A DNA stretch of 64,000 nt from Fluviicola sp. (GCF_039596395.1 NZ_JBCNJT010000001.1:1089315-1153314); one strand, 5' to 3'. Counted from the stretch's first letter, positions 41,301-49,411 are shown. Notes: generated by a model not told the origin, from the sequence alone. Made by a program: numbers and translations.

Positions 41301-42442
41301 TGTGTTCCCGCTGTAGTAAATGTATAGTTGTAATAGTTGTTACAATTTGAATTGATCAATACATTATCCACATAGTTGGTACAGTTTGTTACAGTTCCTT
41401 TGGTAGAATAAATAGGCTGGGAAACATTTAAACAGGCGCCGTTAAAATCTATCTGTGCATAAGGTTCTGGTGTTCCTCCAGAATCATTGGTATACAGAAT
41501 AACACCGTTATCTCCACAGGCAATTAAAAAGCTGGGTGCTATGGAATAAATAGATTGAATCCGTTTTCCGCTTGAAGACGGCTGAAATTCAAGAATACTT
41601 GAAGAAGGAATTACTTGATAAATCCCGTTATTGGTCCCAATGTACATTCCTCCGGTCACAGCTTGAGTAACAGAATTAGCCATCAATGAATCTGCATAAT
41701 ATTGATGCGGTTCAGTGATGGATGCACTTTGAAATTTCAACATGTTTTTACCAACAGCATAACCATCATTCGACGAGCCGTTCATAATAATTAAATGCCG
41801 CATGTTTCTGCCCGGATAATAAGCAGAGGTGAAAGTGACGTTCCCCGGGCTGGCAATCGTTCCATGCACCAGGTAATCGTTTGATCCGATCTTTAAGCTG
41901 GTAAGCGTTGCATCGATGGATGTCAGATTGAAAGAAAAACCGGTAGCTATTGTTTGCACTACAGGATTAGATTCATTAAAATAAACCAGTTTCCCGTTGT
42001 CACCTACAGCGTACATTAAAATAGATGAGTCATTAGTTATTTTATTGAAACGCGTACCCCCGGAATAAACCAATTCAATGGCATTTGAAGCTATCGAATA
42101 CCTGAAAATAACACCGGTCGAATTGACCGTATCTCTTCCGCAGAAATAGATAAATAAGGATGAATACTCGTTGGTTTCGGCAGAGGAATAAAACTGGGAA
42201 TGGTTGTAAACAATAGAATCTGCCGGAGTGAGACAGTTTTGTACACGTGCCCAGCTTCCTGCGGTAATTCCCCCGGTGGTGGAAAGATAAACGCCTTTTT
42301 TCCCGGTAATCAGACCTGTTGTTTGGTTCTTGTAGGAAATGCTTGTAAAATCATCAGTGATACCTGTATTAACCGGGTACCAAGCCGAAAATGACTGAAA
42401 TGAAATAAAAAGTAAAGAAATGATGGAAAGAAATCCTTTCAT
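38378..42442 (-). CDS. Large T9SS-exported protein with PKD/Ig domains and SBBP propeller
   Basis: A 1354-residue surface protein. A signal peptide (about 1-20) precedes a propeller-like N-terminal part (SNDYLVHGT, SLMANSVT). PKD/Ig-like domains lie at about 330-575 (AQIDFNGACLNVSQPIYSTKG and VEHPEAKFH begin two). SBBP repeats follow at about 585-960, with GNIYVIGKT-, NMYVWGSK- and NLYLTGQN-type loops. The last 80 residues (SVAPNPTKNKTTLNF to IIVKN) are a type A T9SS sorting domain. It is probably an adhesin or structural surface protein; no catalytic residues stand out. A TATCTTTG lies 20 bp upstream of the start. Confidence 0.87.
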   Translation of the reverse strand: MKGFLSIISLLFISFQSFSAWYPVNTGITDDFTSISYKNQTTGLITGKKGVYLSTTGGITAGSWARVQNCLTPADSIVYNHSQFYSSAETNEYSSLFIYFCGRDTVNSTGVIFRYSIASNAIELVYSGGTRFNKITNDSSILMYAVGDNGKLVYFNESNPVVQTIATGFSFNLTSIDATLTSLKIGSNDYLVHGTIASPGNVTFTSAYYPGRNMRHLIIMNGSSNDGYAVGKNMLKFQSASITEPHQYYADSLMANSVTQAVTGGMYIGTNNGIYQVIPSSSILEFQPSSSGKRIQSIYSIAPSFLIACGDNGVILYTNDSGGTPEPYAQIDFNGACLNVSQPIYSTKGTVTNCTNYVDNVLINSNCNNYYNYTFTTAGTHQIKLIVSNAFYSKTIIKDVQVVLPPLNLLTAVADDTLCKSEALDITIFGSQPGIYYSLYKSGSNVSFGTSTVGDGSDLDFHTNSLTETGTYYIKAAGTIANCVTTFTSTIPIVVEHPEAKFHIDLINAEANETVRFYEKCSEAVNFEWQFSGTPAITNSTLPDVTNSFAALGSSPVTLIAGTANNCYDTTTISGPFIYQPYTDNSWLMVNGKILGNPNDPVYGQDIKQTIKSVTSGYLIAGHYENRILKSRVGDSLNLPGYGGYVAKYDDLGILKWCIKTDPWTDPQISYVSDITEDSDGNIYVIGKTPSNGMIDNRGDTACGNQNFILKLDSLGHMIWNRTTYYYHGDQTTISHDYDNSVYVTSLFFQNPNGQVFPFMLNGVTQDSLTFTEAVCSGCSHQYKILKIDGNGQLMYDFMVEIGGTNTWVTPQVEFDASNNMYVWGSKETSGVIHSPAGDIIPITAAPASYGGNMYISKMDVNGNYLWKVESYTEDSPNDVTEAVALIADASGNLYLTGQNNFDDPSNPQIIINADHSQSTFYGGQYFVAKINTNGMTEWINGNYKSEVGVGFDLLLHGDTLYTVGAARVYSNQDLAFEVIGNNSTSVSVQANPFNYFIGKYLTDGTMLATYLNGPSDLISGLYLGRECGVNLIKLNDGYFLLNKTIYTNATAQDTAVDFGFSLIPTARQDGTQLKFQPEQGIEFLPHFYTEFTYHVCYASSFTYPDGTVIPNVFYYTSRIDSLVSVNGIDSIVKYQVIVNPNYNTTSNLFVCKGSDVLLGDGTTLSNIQNTTTVQLTLQSIHGCDSISNVTINVNSVNATIHQNATQLYVPNGFDSYQWLHCNLNFFPIPNQVSNTYTPIEDGSYAVIVSSNNCVDTSDCYLFDYYVHLSNEESVNPSTSVAPNPTKNKTTLNFGQTIDFAAIVIYSNDGKKIFESTIEGVEKYEIDLTPFERGTYFVKLASGNQNSDFIIVKN

Positions 42443-42461
42443 GTTTTTTGATTTAGGTATA

Positions 42462-42469
42462 CAAAGATA
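42462..42469 (-). promoter_or_regulatory. -7 promoter element of the large T9SS cargo gene
   Basis: Minus-strand TATCTTTG fits TAnnTTTG and lies 20 bp before the ATG at 42442, in the 31-bp gap after murQ. The -33 region falls in the murQ coding end and is not convincing. Confidence 0.4.
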
Positions 42470-42473
42470 TTAT

Positions 42474-43280
42474 TTAATGATTAAAAGCAGCTACTGCTGC
42501 CCTTACCGAACCGTGTTTCAGTAATAATTCATTTGCCTGTTTTTCTTCCAGGCCGGTAGCCTCCATGACCATTTTAGTGCCGCGGTCGACCAGTTTTTCA
42601 TTAGACAACTGCATATCTACCATCCGGTTTCCTTTAACTCTTCCCAGGCGGATCATGATTGCGGTAGAAAGCATGTTCAGTACCAGTTTCTGTGCAGTTC
42701 CGCTTTTCATGCGGGTACTTCCGGTCACGAATTCCGGGCCAACAACGGGGGTAATGGCGATATCTGCCAGCTGGCTCAACGGAGAACCGGGATTGCAGGA
42801 AATTCCACCGGTAAGGATACCGTGTTTTTTGGCTGTTTCCAGTGCTCCGAGAACATAAGGTGTTGTTCCGGATGCAGCAATCCCAACAACGATGTCTTTT
42901 TCTGTCACGTTGAAAGCTTCCAGGTCTTTCCAGCCCTGTTGGCGGTCGTCTTCTGCAAACTCAACTGCTTTGCGGATTGCCTGGTCTCCGCCGGCAATGA
43001 TCCCGATGACCATTCCGTGGGGAACACCAAAAGTAGGAGGGCATTCACTGGCGTCTACGATTCCCAGACGACCGCTGGTACCGGCTCCCATGTAGAACAA
43101 TCGTCCGCCTTCGCGCATGCGTTCCACACACCCGTCGACCAATTTCTCGATTTGCGGGATTTCCTTTTCCACAGCCAATGGAACGGTATGGTCTTCTTCA
43201 TTGATACCGATCAGTAATTCCCGTGTTGATTGATGGTCCAGGTCGTGATGATTGCTTTCGGATTCTGTTATTCGCTTCAT
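42474..43280 (-). CDS. murQ: N-acetylmuramic acid 6-phosphate etherase
   Basis: A 268-residue SIS-domain enzyme that cleaves the D-lactyl ether of MurNAc-6-phosphate to give GlcNAc-6-phosphate and lactate in cell wall recycling. The start [17 protein letters not shown], then [19 protein letters not shown] (the SIS sugar-phosphate loop), [17 protein letters not shown] and [12 protein letters not shown] are all typical. The length is slightly shorter than the 298-residue E. coli enzyme. AnmK and a MurNAc transporter are not adjacent. Confidence 0.95.
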   Translation of the reverse strand: MKRITESESNHHDLDHQSTRELLIGINEEDHTVPLAVEKEIPQIEKLVDGCVERMREGGRLFYMGAGTSGRLGIVDASECPPTFGVPHGMVIGIIAGGDQAIRKAVEFAEDDRQQGWKDLEAFNVTEKDIVVGIAASGTTPYVLGALETAKKHGILTGGISCNPGSPLSQLADIAITPVVGPEFVTGSTRMKSGTAQKLVLNMLSTAIMIRLGRVKGNRMVDMQLSNEKLVDRGTKMVMEATGLEEKQANELLLKHGSVRAAVAAFNH

Positions 43281-43430
43281 GATGAGAGTTCAAAAGGGTT
43301 CAAAGGGTTTAAATCTTCTTCGCTCTGCGAGCTTCGAAGGTTTAAAAGTTCAAAAGAGTTCAAAAGTTCAAGAATTGATTATCAGGAATGCGTTTAAACT
43401 TTTTGAACGATTTAAACGGTTGAACTTTGA
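43281..43430. repeat. GTTCAA/TTTAAA-rich intergenic tract
   Basis: The 150-bp gap between murQ and the PyrR-like gene is filled with repeats of AGTTCAAAAG, GGTTTAAA and TTTTTGAACGATTTAAACGG, plus a short CTTCGCTCTGCGAGCTTCGAAG palindrome-like block. I see no promoter of the usual type and no ORF here. Confidence 0.55.
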
Positions 43431-43925
43431 TTATACCAAAAATGCCTCCAGTGACCCGTTGGAAGGCATTACTTCCACGCGTTCACCTAAGGTTGTTGTC
43501 AAAGTCATTCCTACAAAGTCACATTTAATAGGATACCTGCGGTGCATGCGGTCAACAAGTGCTACCGTTTTTACACTGCGTACAGGTTGTTCCAGGATTT
43601 TCATTACACCGTATTGCATGGTGGTCCCGGAATTGATCACGTCATCCACCAGGATAACCGATTTCCCGTGAAACAAGGTCGGATCAATCGAACACTTAAT
43701 GGTTGAATCCAACGGATGGTCTTTGTCCAGTTCGATTTTGAAATACGTTACTTCCTGGGAACTGTTTTTCCTTACGATCTCTGTAATCTGCTGTGCAAAG
43801 GTTTCCCCGTTGCCAATGATGCCCCCGATAAACAATTCAGGAATTCCATAGGTGTTCTCTAAAATTTCGTGCGCTAAACGCATGATTTTTTGCTCAATCT
43901 GGTGCTGATTCAAAACCAATTTCAT
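43431..43925 (-). CDS. Phosphoribosyltransferase family protein, PyrR-like
   Basis: A 164-residue type I PRTase. The PRPP-binding loop VILVDDVINSGTTM (near residue 92) is clear, with LFIGGIIGNGETFAQQI and KIELDKDHP as supporting blocks. The C-terminus fits the PyrR-like subgroup (regulator of pyrimidine genes and uracil PRTase), but this protein could be an UPRT or another PRTase. No PyrR-type RNA attenuator is seen in the window. A TACTTTTA element with a TG 18 bp upstream precedes the ATG at 43925. Confidence 0.85.
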   Translation of the reverse strand: MKLVLNQHQIEQKIMRLAHEILENTYGIPELFIGGIIGNGETFAQQITEIVRKNSSQEVTYFKIELDKDHPLDSTIKCSIDPTLFHGKSVILVDDVINSGTTMQYGVMKILEQPVRSVKTVALVDRMHRRYPIKCDFVGMTLTTTLGERVEVMPSNGSLEAFLV

Positions 43926-43995
43926 GGAAATAATAATTTGGTATAAAAGTAGTCAATTTTAAGAGAGTTCAGGAAGCTTAGGGGTTCAAAAGTTT

Positions 43996-44071
43996 ACACT
44001 TCGACTTGCTCAGTGTTCTTATGCTTGCAGTATCACTAAAAGGAGGCTGAGCGGAGCCGAAGACACCTTTT
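43996..44071. repeat. Intergenic element with paired CTTCGACTTGCTCAGTG and CTGAGCGGAGCCGAAG motifs
   Basis: ACACTTCGACTTGCTCAGTGT (43996-44016) is close to the loop motif of the terminator at 2837-2856. A second motif, AGGCTGAGCGGAGCCGAAG (44044-44062), is flanked by AAAAGG and CCTTTT that could form a stem. The gap lies between the divergent PyrR-like and antiporter genes, so a terminator role is not expected. Confidence 0.55.
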
Positions 44072-44138
44072 CCACTCAGTCATCTTTTAAGTTGCCTGAA
44101 ATGATTAATTTTGATTGAGCTACATGAGATAAGTCACC

Positions 44139-45749
44139 ATGCATCATTCATTATTGTTTTTTCTTTGCCTTCTTTTCGGAGTTTTTATGCTGGTTATGCT
44201 GGCGCAGCGTGTAAAAATCGCTTACCCGATCTTCCTGGTTTTGGCGGGGCTGGGAATCAGTATGATCCCCGGAATTCCGAAAGTGACGATTGACCCGGAG
44301 ATTATTTTTTTGATCTTCCTGCCACCGTTGCTTTACGAAGCAGCCTGGTATACCTCGTGGAATGATTTCTGGAAATGGAAGCGCCCGATCTCGCTCCTTG
44401 CCTTCGGATTGGTTTTCTTTACATCTTTAATTGTTGCCTTTGTTTCCAGTTCCATCATACCAGATTTCAGCCTGGCGATGGGATTTTTACTGGGAGGTAT
44501 TATTTCTCCTCCGGATGCAGTAGCAGCGGCAACTGTGTTAAAAGGAATGCCTGTCCCGAAACGGGTATTGACCATTCTTGAAGGTGAAAGCCTGGTGAAT
44601 GACGCTTCTTCTCTGATTGTTTTCAAATTTGCCCTGGCAGCTATTCTCACCGGAACATTTTCATTCCAGGAAGCGACCGGGCAATTTTTCCTGGTTGCAG
44701 GAATGGGAATTGTGGTAGGGATAGTGGGTGCGCATGTCTTTTATGCCGTACACCGGTTTTTACCCACCACACCAGCTATTGATGCAGCCTTGACAGTCAT
44801 GACACCTTATTTATTGTTCCTGGTGGCGGAGCATTACCATTTTTCAGGGGTGATGGCTGTTGTAAGCGGCGGTTTGTTTATGTCGTACAGGGCCCACGAG
44901 GTTTTCAGAACGGGAAGTACGCGTCTGAATATGCTCGGCGTATGGACCACGATGATCTTTGTGATGAATGCTTTTGTGTTCATTATTATCGGGCTGCAAT
45001 TGCCTGATATCATTGCCGGATTGGGAGGATACTCCGTTGCTGAAGCTGTGAAATACGCATTGATTATCAGCGGGATTATTATTGTGCTGCGGATCCTGTG
45101 GGTTTACCCGGCAGCTTTTGTACCGCGCTGGCTCAGTGCACGGGTAAGAAAAGATCCTTCCCCGGGATGGAAAGGCCCGTTGATCATCGGTTGGGCAGGA
45201 ATGCGGGGAGTGGTTTCACTGGCAACCGCTTTATCGATTCCATTGCTGACTACTTATGGAACAGATTTTCCGCACCGGAATCTCATCGTTTTCATCACTT
45301 TTGTGGTCATTTTGATCACGCTGGTCGTCCAGGGATTGACGCTTCCGTTGATTATCAAACTGATTAAACTGGAAGAAATCGATCACGTTGTGAGGGGTGA
45401 TGAACAGCAGGCCGGTATCCAGTTGCGTTTGGATACAATTGCTCTGGATCACGTACATAAAAAACACACAGGAGAATTAGCCGATAACGAGTTGCTGTTA
45501 TTTTACAAAGAGAACATCAAGCTCCGGATGGAAAATACGCAAATGCAACTCAATTCGGCAGAATGCAGCCAGATGAAAGCGGCAGAGGTCAAAAAATACC
45601 AAAAAGTACTGATGGAGGTTTATGCCTTGCAGCGAAAGGAATTGTTCAAATTAAGGAAAGAAAAGTTTTTCAGTGATGAAGAGATCCGGAAAGCAGAATT
45701 GCAAGTGGATCTGAACGAATTGAAGATTCATAACTCGAAACATTTGTAA
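44139..45749 (+). CDS. Na+/H+ antiporter, CPA1 (NhaP/NHE) family
   Basis: A 536-residue inner-membrane antiporter with 12 or so helices in the first 410 residues, followed by a cytoplasmic, helical, charged C-terminus of about 120 residues. The ion-binding region is GGIISPPDAVAAATVLKG (near 120) and ESLVNDASSLIVFKFAL (near 148), with the ND pair of CPA1 antiporters. The C-terminal extension is common in NhaP/NHE-type proteins and may be a regulatory domain. It exchanges sodium (or potassium) for protons. The adjacent bestrophin gene is on the same strand, separated by a tandem repeat. Confidence 0.92.
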   Translation: MHHSLLFFLCLLFGVFMLVMLAQRVKIAYPIFLVLAGLGISMIPGIPKVTIDPEIIFLIFLPPLLYEAAWYTSWNDFWKWKRPISLLAFGLVFFTSLIVAFVSSSIIPDFSLAMGFLLGGIISPPDAVAAATVLKGMPVPKRVLTILEGESLVNDASSLIVFKFALAAILTGTFSFQEATGQFFLVAGMGIVVGIVGAHVFYAVHRFLPTTPAIDAALTVMTPYLLFLVAEHYHFSGVMAVVSGGLFMSYRAHEVFRTGSTRLNMLGVWTTMIFVMNAFVFIIIGLQLPDIIAGLGGYSVAEAVKYALIISGIIIVLRILWVYPAAFVPRWLSARVRKDPSPGWKGPLIIGWAGMRGVVSLATALSIPLLTTYGTDFPHRNLIVFITFVVILITLVVQGLTLPLIIKLIKLEEIDHVVRGDEQQAGIQLRLDTIALDHVHKKHTGELADNELLLFYKENIKLRMENTQMQLNSAECSQMKAAEVKKYQKVLMEVYALQRKELFKLRKEKFFSDEEIRKAELQVDLNELKIHNSKHL

Positions 45750-45756
45750 GTGAAGT

Positions 45757-45805
45757 AAAAAGTGAAAAGTGAAAAGTAAAAAGTGAAAAGTAAAAAGTGA
45801 AAAGT
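45757..45805. repeat. AAAAGTG/AAAAGTA 7-bp tandem repeat
   Basis: Seven 7-bp units (AAAAGTG or AAAAGTA, the last ending in GTT) follow the antiporter stop by 8 bp and end about 60 bp before the bestrophin ATG. The alternating G/A last base shows the array is degenerate. Confidence 0.75.
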
Positions 45806-45865
45806 TGAAGTAGACTTTAGGTGATTGCTTTTTGACTTTTAACATGTTCCATTTAAACATATAAG

Positions 45866-46873
45866 ATGCATTCAGGTAAATCATATCGTGTGAAGGAATT
45901 CCTGCTTTGGACCAGGAGGAATATTTATTGGCTGATCCTTATAGGATTTATACCGGTCGCTCTTTTTGACCTGTTGAAGGTTCATTGGATTGCTATTCCG
46001 TGGACGGTCGTTGCGCTTCTGGGTACGGCCACGGCATTCATTGTCGGGTTTAAGAATACGCAGACCTATAACAGGACCTGGGAAGCGCGCCAGATTTGGG
46101 GCGGAATTGTAAACAGCAGCCGTTCGTGGGGAACCATGGCTAAAAATGTCATTCCCGATCCGGCTATTGAAAAGGAGTTGATTTACCGTCATTTTGCCTG
46201 GCTTACAGCGCTTCGTTATCAATTGCGCGACGCACGTTCCTGGGAAACTGTTTCGAAACCTTACAACCAGGAATACAAGCGATTTTATAAAGTTCCGGAG
46301 CAGGAAACGTCTTTGGAAGAGGAATTGATCAAATACATGAGTGAACCGGAAATGGCCTTTATCCTCGGTAAAAAGAACCGGGCAACCCAATTGCTTGCGT
46401 TACAGGCTGAAACGTTGCGCAGGGCATTTGATGCGAAGCAGATTGATTCTTACCAGTACCTGGAAATGCAGCGCGTATTGAATGAATTCTTCGAACACCA
46501 GGGGAAAAGCGAACGGATCAAGAATTTCCCGTATCCGCGTCAATTTGCATCGATCAATACTTTTTTCATCCGGTTGTTCTGCTTCCTGCTTCCGTTTGGT
46601 ATGCTGCTGGAATTCCAGAAACTGAATGACTACGTGGAAGGACCGATGAAAGGATACATGGTGTGGCTCGTAGTGCCGTTCAGCGTATTGATTTCCTGGG
46701 TTTACACCACGTTGGAACAGGTAGGAGAGAGCACCGAAAACCCGTTTGAAGGAAGTGCAAACGATGTTCCGATCTCACAAATCAGCCGCACGATTGAAAT
46801 TGACCTGCGTGAAATGCTCGGCGAAACCGATCTTCCACCGGCCTTAACACCGGTGAATAATATTGTGTTGTAA
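45866..46873 (+). CDS. Bestrophin-family ion channel
   Basis: A 335-residue membrane protein. Helices near 12-55 begin with VKEFLLWTRRNIYWLILIGF, then VALLGTATAFIVGFKNTQTYNRTWEARQIWGGIVN, which includes the conserved NxxYxRxWEAR motif of bacterial bestrophin-like channels. Residues 225-280 hold the later helices (PFGMLLEFQKLNDYVEGPMKG, PFSVLISWVYTTLEQVGE). Bacterial homologs form pentameric ion channels that prefer cations or anions depending on the member. It is followed directly by two small genes in the same direction. Confidence 0.92.
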   Translation: MHSGKSYRVKEFLLWTRRNIYWLILIGFIPVALFDLLKVHWIAIPWTVVALLGTATAFIVGFKNTQTYNRTWEARQIWGGIVNSSRSWGTMAKNVIPDPAIEKELIYRHFAWLTALRYQLRDARSWETVSKPYNQEYKRFYKVPEQETSLEEELIKYMSEPEMAFILGKKNRATQLLALQAETLRRAFDAKQIDSYQYLEMQRVLNEFFEHQGKSERIKNFPYPRQFASINTFFIRLFCFLLPFGMLLEFQKLNDYVEGPMKGYMVWLVVPFSVLISWVYTTLEQVGESTENPFEGSANDVPISQISRTIEIDLREMLGETDLPPALTPVNNIVL

Positions 46874-46875
46874 TC

Positions 46876-47073
46876 ATGAAAATCATCCGCAAGCTATCTC
46901 CTAAATTGATTGTTCTTCAGTTGTTTTCCCTGTTCTTTTTTGAGGAGGCGTTTATGAAGTTTTGTCTTTTCAGGAATGCTGATCTCTATGATTGCTTGCT
47001 GAAAAGCAATGCCGATACCATCGACAATTGTTTCCTCATTATTCCACCAAAAATATTACAGTTGGTCAACTGA
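46876..47073 (+). CDS. Small hydrophobic protein coupled to the bestrophin gene (65 residues)
   Basis: An ATG 3 bp after the bestrophin stop opens a 65-residue frame with a basic N-terminus (MKIIRKLSPK) and one hydrophobic segment (LIVLQLFSLFFFEEAFMKF). Its TGA stop overlaps the ATG of the next gene (TGATG), so translation of the next gene may be coupled to it. A family is not recognised, and this could be a spurious frame in the leader of the next gene. I lean towards real because the start, stop and neighbouring start interlock. Confidence 0.45.
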   Translation: MKIIRKLSPKLIVLQLFSLFFFEEAFMKFCLFRNADLYDCLLKSNADTIDNCFLIIPPKILQLVN

Positions 47074-47378
47074 TGTCGGAGCCGATTTATTTTATGTTAT
47101 ATGGTTTGGGTTTTGGGTTGCTGCTAACACTTGTCATTAATCTGATCCGGAAAAAATCCTTGTGGAATAACGCTGTGATTATTTTGATTTATCTCGTGTT
47201 GTTTTTTACCGGTGCATTCAAATTCCGTTTAGTGCACCATTCGGTCAATTGGTTCGCAGGACTTTTCAATTCGGAATTGGAAGTTTTGAGTTTAATCGGA
47301 CTTCAAGTAGCTTCCATATTGGGGATTTTACTGGTTTGGCTAAGTGTAAAGGATTTTAGACACCCAAAAACATATTAG
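47073..47378 (+). CDS. Small three-helix membrane protein
   Basis: A 101-residue protein from the ATG at 47073, which overlaps the previous stop. Three helices are visible at about 5-25, 33-50 and 72-92 (IGLQVASILGILLVWLS). The extended frame to 46992 adds residues that read like non-coding and is rejected. The 3' 138 bp recur as a degenerate copy at 49273-49408. It converges on the frameshifted SH3 gene with a gap of 1 bp. Family not recognised. Confidence 0.62.
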   Translation: MSEPIYFMLYGLGFGLLLTLVINLIRKKSLWNNAVIILIYLVLFFTGAFKFRLVHHSVNWFAGLFNSELEVLSLIGLQVASILGILLVWLSVKDFRHPKTY

Positions 47379-47379
47379 T

Positions 47380-47919
47380 TTATTTTTCCCAGGCATTTTC
47401 GAATGCGACTTTGTTTTTCTTAAAGCGCTCCCTGTTTTTTAGTTCCCAAACTGAATTTCTTTCGTCAATCATTTTCACCTGAGCTTCCTGTTTTGCAAAC
47501 CAGACGAGTTTGTGGTAAGCGTTATCGTAAACAAATGTGAATTTGGAACAGGAAGGGATATTCGTTTCATCTGAGTCATACCCGATGTGGTAATTTACCC
47601 GAACTTCCAGCGTGTCATGGTCTGACTTGAAAGAGACCGAATGATAGTCGGGTTTTACGAGACTTCGGTTGACTTTTACGTCTTGAAAGCTACCGGATGT
47701 ATTTCCGAAAGCAACACCGATCAGTGCTGATGGATTGGTATCAGATTGTTCATCGGTTTTTTCGCTCATTGCAAATGCAAGGTCTTCGATATGATCCTGA
47801 TTAAAATCGGAGAAAGTGAAATGAAGCAAGTTGTAGTCAGGAAATGTATCCTGCAGGAATGCCCTTGCTTTGGAATAATTGGATTCAACTTCAACAAGAC
47901 TGTCACCGTTGAATTGCAT
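47380..47919 (-). pseudogene. 3' part of a frameshifted SH3-domain secreted protein
   Basis: This frame (179 residues, ATG at 47917-47919) continues the protein that starts at 49193. It opens with MQFNGDSLVEVESN, and the frame is open upstream of its ATG (KQLFIFSYARYE) until a TGA at 47959-47961, so the ATG is probably internal. The two frames overlap between 47766 and 47919, where the other frame reads as nonsense. One missing base, most likely in the AAAAC run on the minus strand around 47948-47958, would join them into one protein of about 604 residues. Function of this C-terminal domain is unknown. Confidence 0.7.
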
Positions 47920-49193
47920 TTCGTAGCGTGCATAGCTGAAGATAAAGAGTTGTTTTCTTCAGAATCATTGTTGTAACCAGCATATTCCGACTCTTCTTCT
48001 TCAAAGATTACTTTGTCTTTAATGCCGTTGATTTGATTCGGAAAAATATAGCCGTGACCTGAATGATAACCTCCGTCTCCAACACTGAAATCATTTGCAA
48101 AATGGGTCATTTTTTTTCCATCCCACAAATAGAGATTATCTCCTCCGGCTTCTCCACAGGATTCGGCAGCGTAACAAATTCCCAAAAACTGGTAGTCGGG
48201 GCTTAGTCCCCTGTTCCCGAAATGGACGAAATTGTTCCGTTCCTCCATTTCTTCGTTGTAGTAATAAACCGTATTTTCAATAGGAACCCGGTAAACAAAT
48301 TCGGATTGTTTCAACACATAAATAGCGTTGGTGGTATATAAAAAGGATTCGTCTTTCACCTTGTTACTCTTAATATAACGTCTTGGAACATCTATAAAAT
48401 CTGACCAGACATAAACCGTTTTGTTGTTTCGGATTATTCCGTACCAATAGCCATATTTGCCCCGAATGGAGTCTTCTACAGGCATTTTCTCGCTTAAATC
48501 AACGAGGGTTGATGCATTCAGTATTTCACTGACAGGAGCATTTCGTTTGGGAGAAGTCCGCACATTTACTTTGTTTGCATTGATTATTCCCTGTTTGTAC
48601 AGATGATACTTTCCGGTCAGGAATGAGTCGTCATCCAGTTTGATACCTGACTTTTTAATCGTTATTCCGTCCCATTCAAATAACTCATAATGTTCGTCCA
48701 GTGAAACAGCGATTATTTCTTTTCCGTTGCTGTTAAAGGTGGTTCCCAATGAAACCGAACCATTTATCTCCTTGTTGGTTTTATTCTCAAAGAATTGGGA
48801 AGAAATAAACACGTTGTCCCGGAATATTTTGAACTCTAATCCTTTATGCGGCGTGAAATTAAGCAGGAAGTGAACATCCAGATCTGTTTCGCTTTTAAAA
48901 TAACCATCTGCTAAATTAGGCCGCCAGATATAACCCACTTTGTCCTGAAACCGGATAGGTACCCAGACATCCGAGATTCCACCTACTTTTCCTTCTATTG
49001 ATTCCATCGAAGAATACCCCGAAATGACCATGTTTTGATTCAGTTTAGCGATTATTTTACCGTTAATGGACGGCGAATCCCGAACATTTGTACTGTCAAC
49101 GTAGATCAGGTCAGTATAAGTATCGTTTAAATGTCTTTGACTAAAGGAAAAAAGCGATGAAGTAAAAACGAACAAGAAAAGAAGGTGTTTCAT
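47766..49193 (-). pseudogene. 5' part of a frameshifted secreted SH3-domain protein
   Basis: The ATG at 49191-49193 starts a signal peptide (MKHLLFLFVFTSSLFSFSQ). Two bacterial SH3-type segments follow: VDSTNVRDSPSINGKIIAKL near 32 and ANKVNVRTSPKRNAPVSEIL near 205, each with the NVRxSP motif. The true sequence seems to end near residue 415 (YAGYNNDSEENN), after which the frame runs on as nonsense to 47766 (SAMHATKCNSTV and onward). The correct continuation is in the frame 47380-47919. The gene is either broken by a one-base deletion or the assembly lacks one base. Confidence 0.75.
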
Positions 49194-49272
49194 TCCGGGA
49201 TGATTTGATCCGGTTAAAGGTACTATAATTTGATAAATGGATTTGCTTTAACCGGGTTGCTCCGGTATATAT

Positions 49273-49408
49273 CCGGTCAATTCATTCGCAGGACTTTTTA
49301 CTTCCAAACAGAAAGTTTTAAGTTTAATTGGAGGACAAGTGTCTTTCTTATTGGGAATTTTACTAGTTTGGCTGAGCGAAAAGGATTTCACACACCAAAG
49401 CACGTTAG
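49273..49408 (+). pseudogene. Degenerate copy of the 3' end of the three-helix membrane-protein gene
   Basis: Positions 49273-49408 align with 47241-47378 over nearly the whole length, with a 2-bp gap near the end. In the frame of the source gene it reads PVNSFAGLFTSKQKVLSLIG and ILLVWLSEKDFTH, against SVNWFAGLFNSELEVLSLIG and ILLVWLSVKDFRH. An in-frame TAA lies about 20 bp upstream, so no intact copy exists. The aligned part ends next to the lipoprotein ATG (49412). It flanks the inverted SH3 gene as a direct repeat. Confidence 0.75.
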
Positions 49409-49411
49409 TTT

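Noticed and set aside
44035-44071. Stem at 44037-44071 as a terminator
   Set aside because: It lies between divergent genes, so no transcript should end there; treated as part of a repeat element.
46992-47072. Longer N-terminus for the three-helix protein
   Set aside because: The added 27 residues read as non-coding, and the ATG at 47073 overlaps a stop codon in the normal coupled way.
47945-47961. Programmed -1 frameshift in the SH3 gene
   Set aside because: The sequence GAA AAC does not fit a slippery heptamer, and no downstream pseudoknot was recognised; a lost base is simpler.
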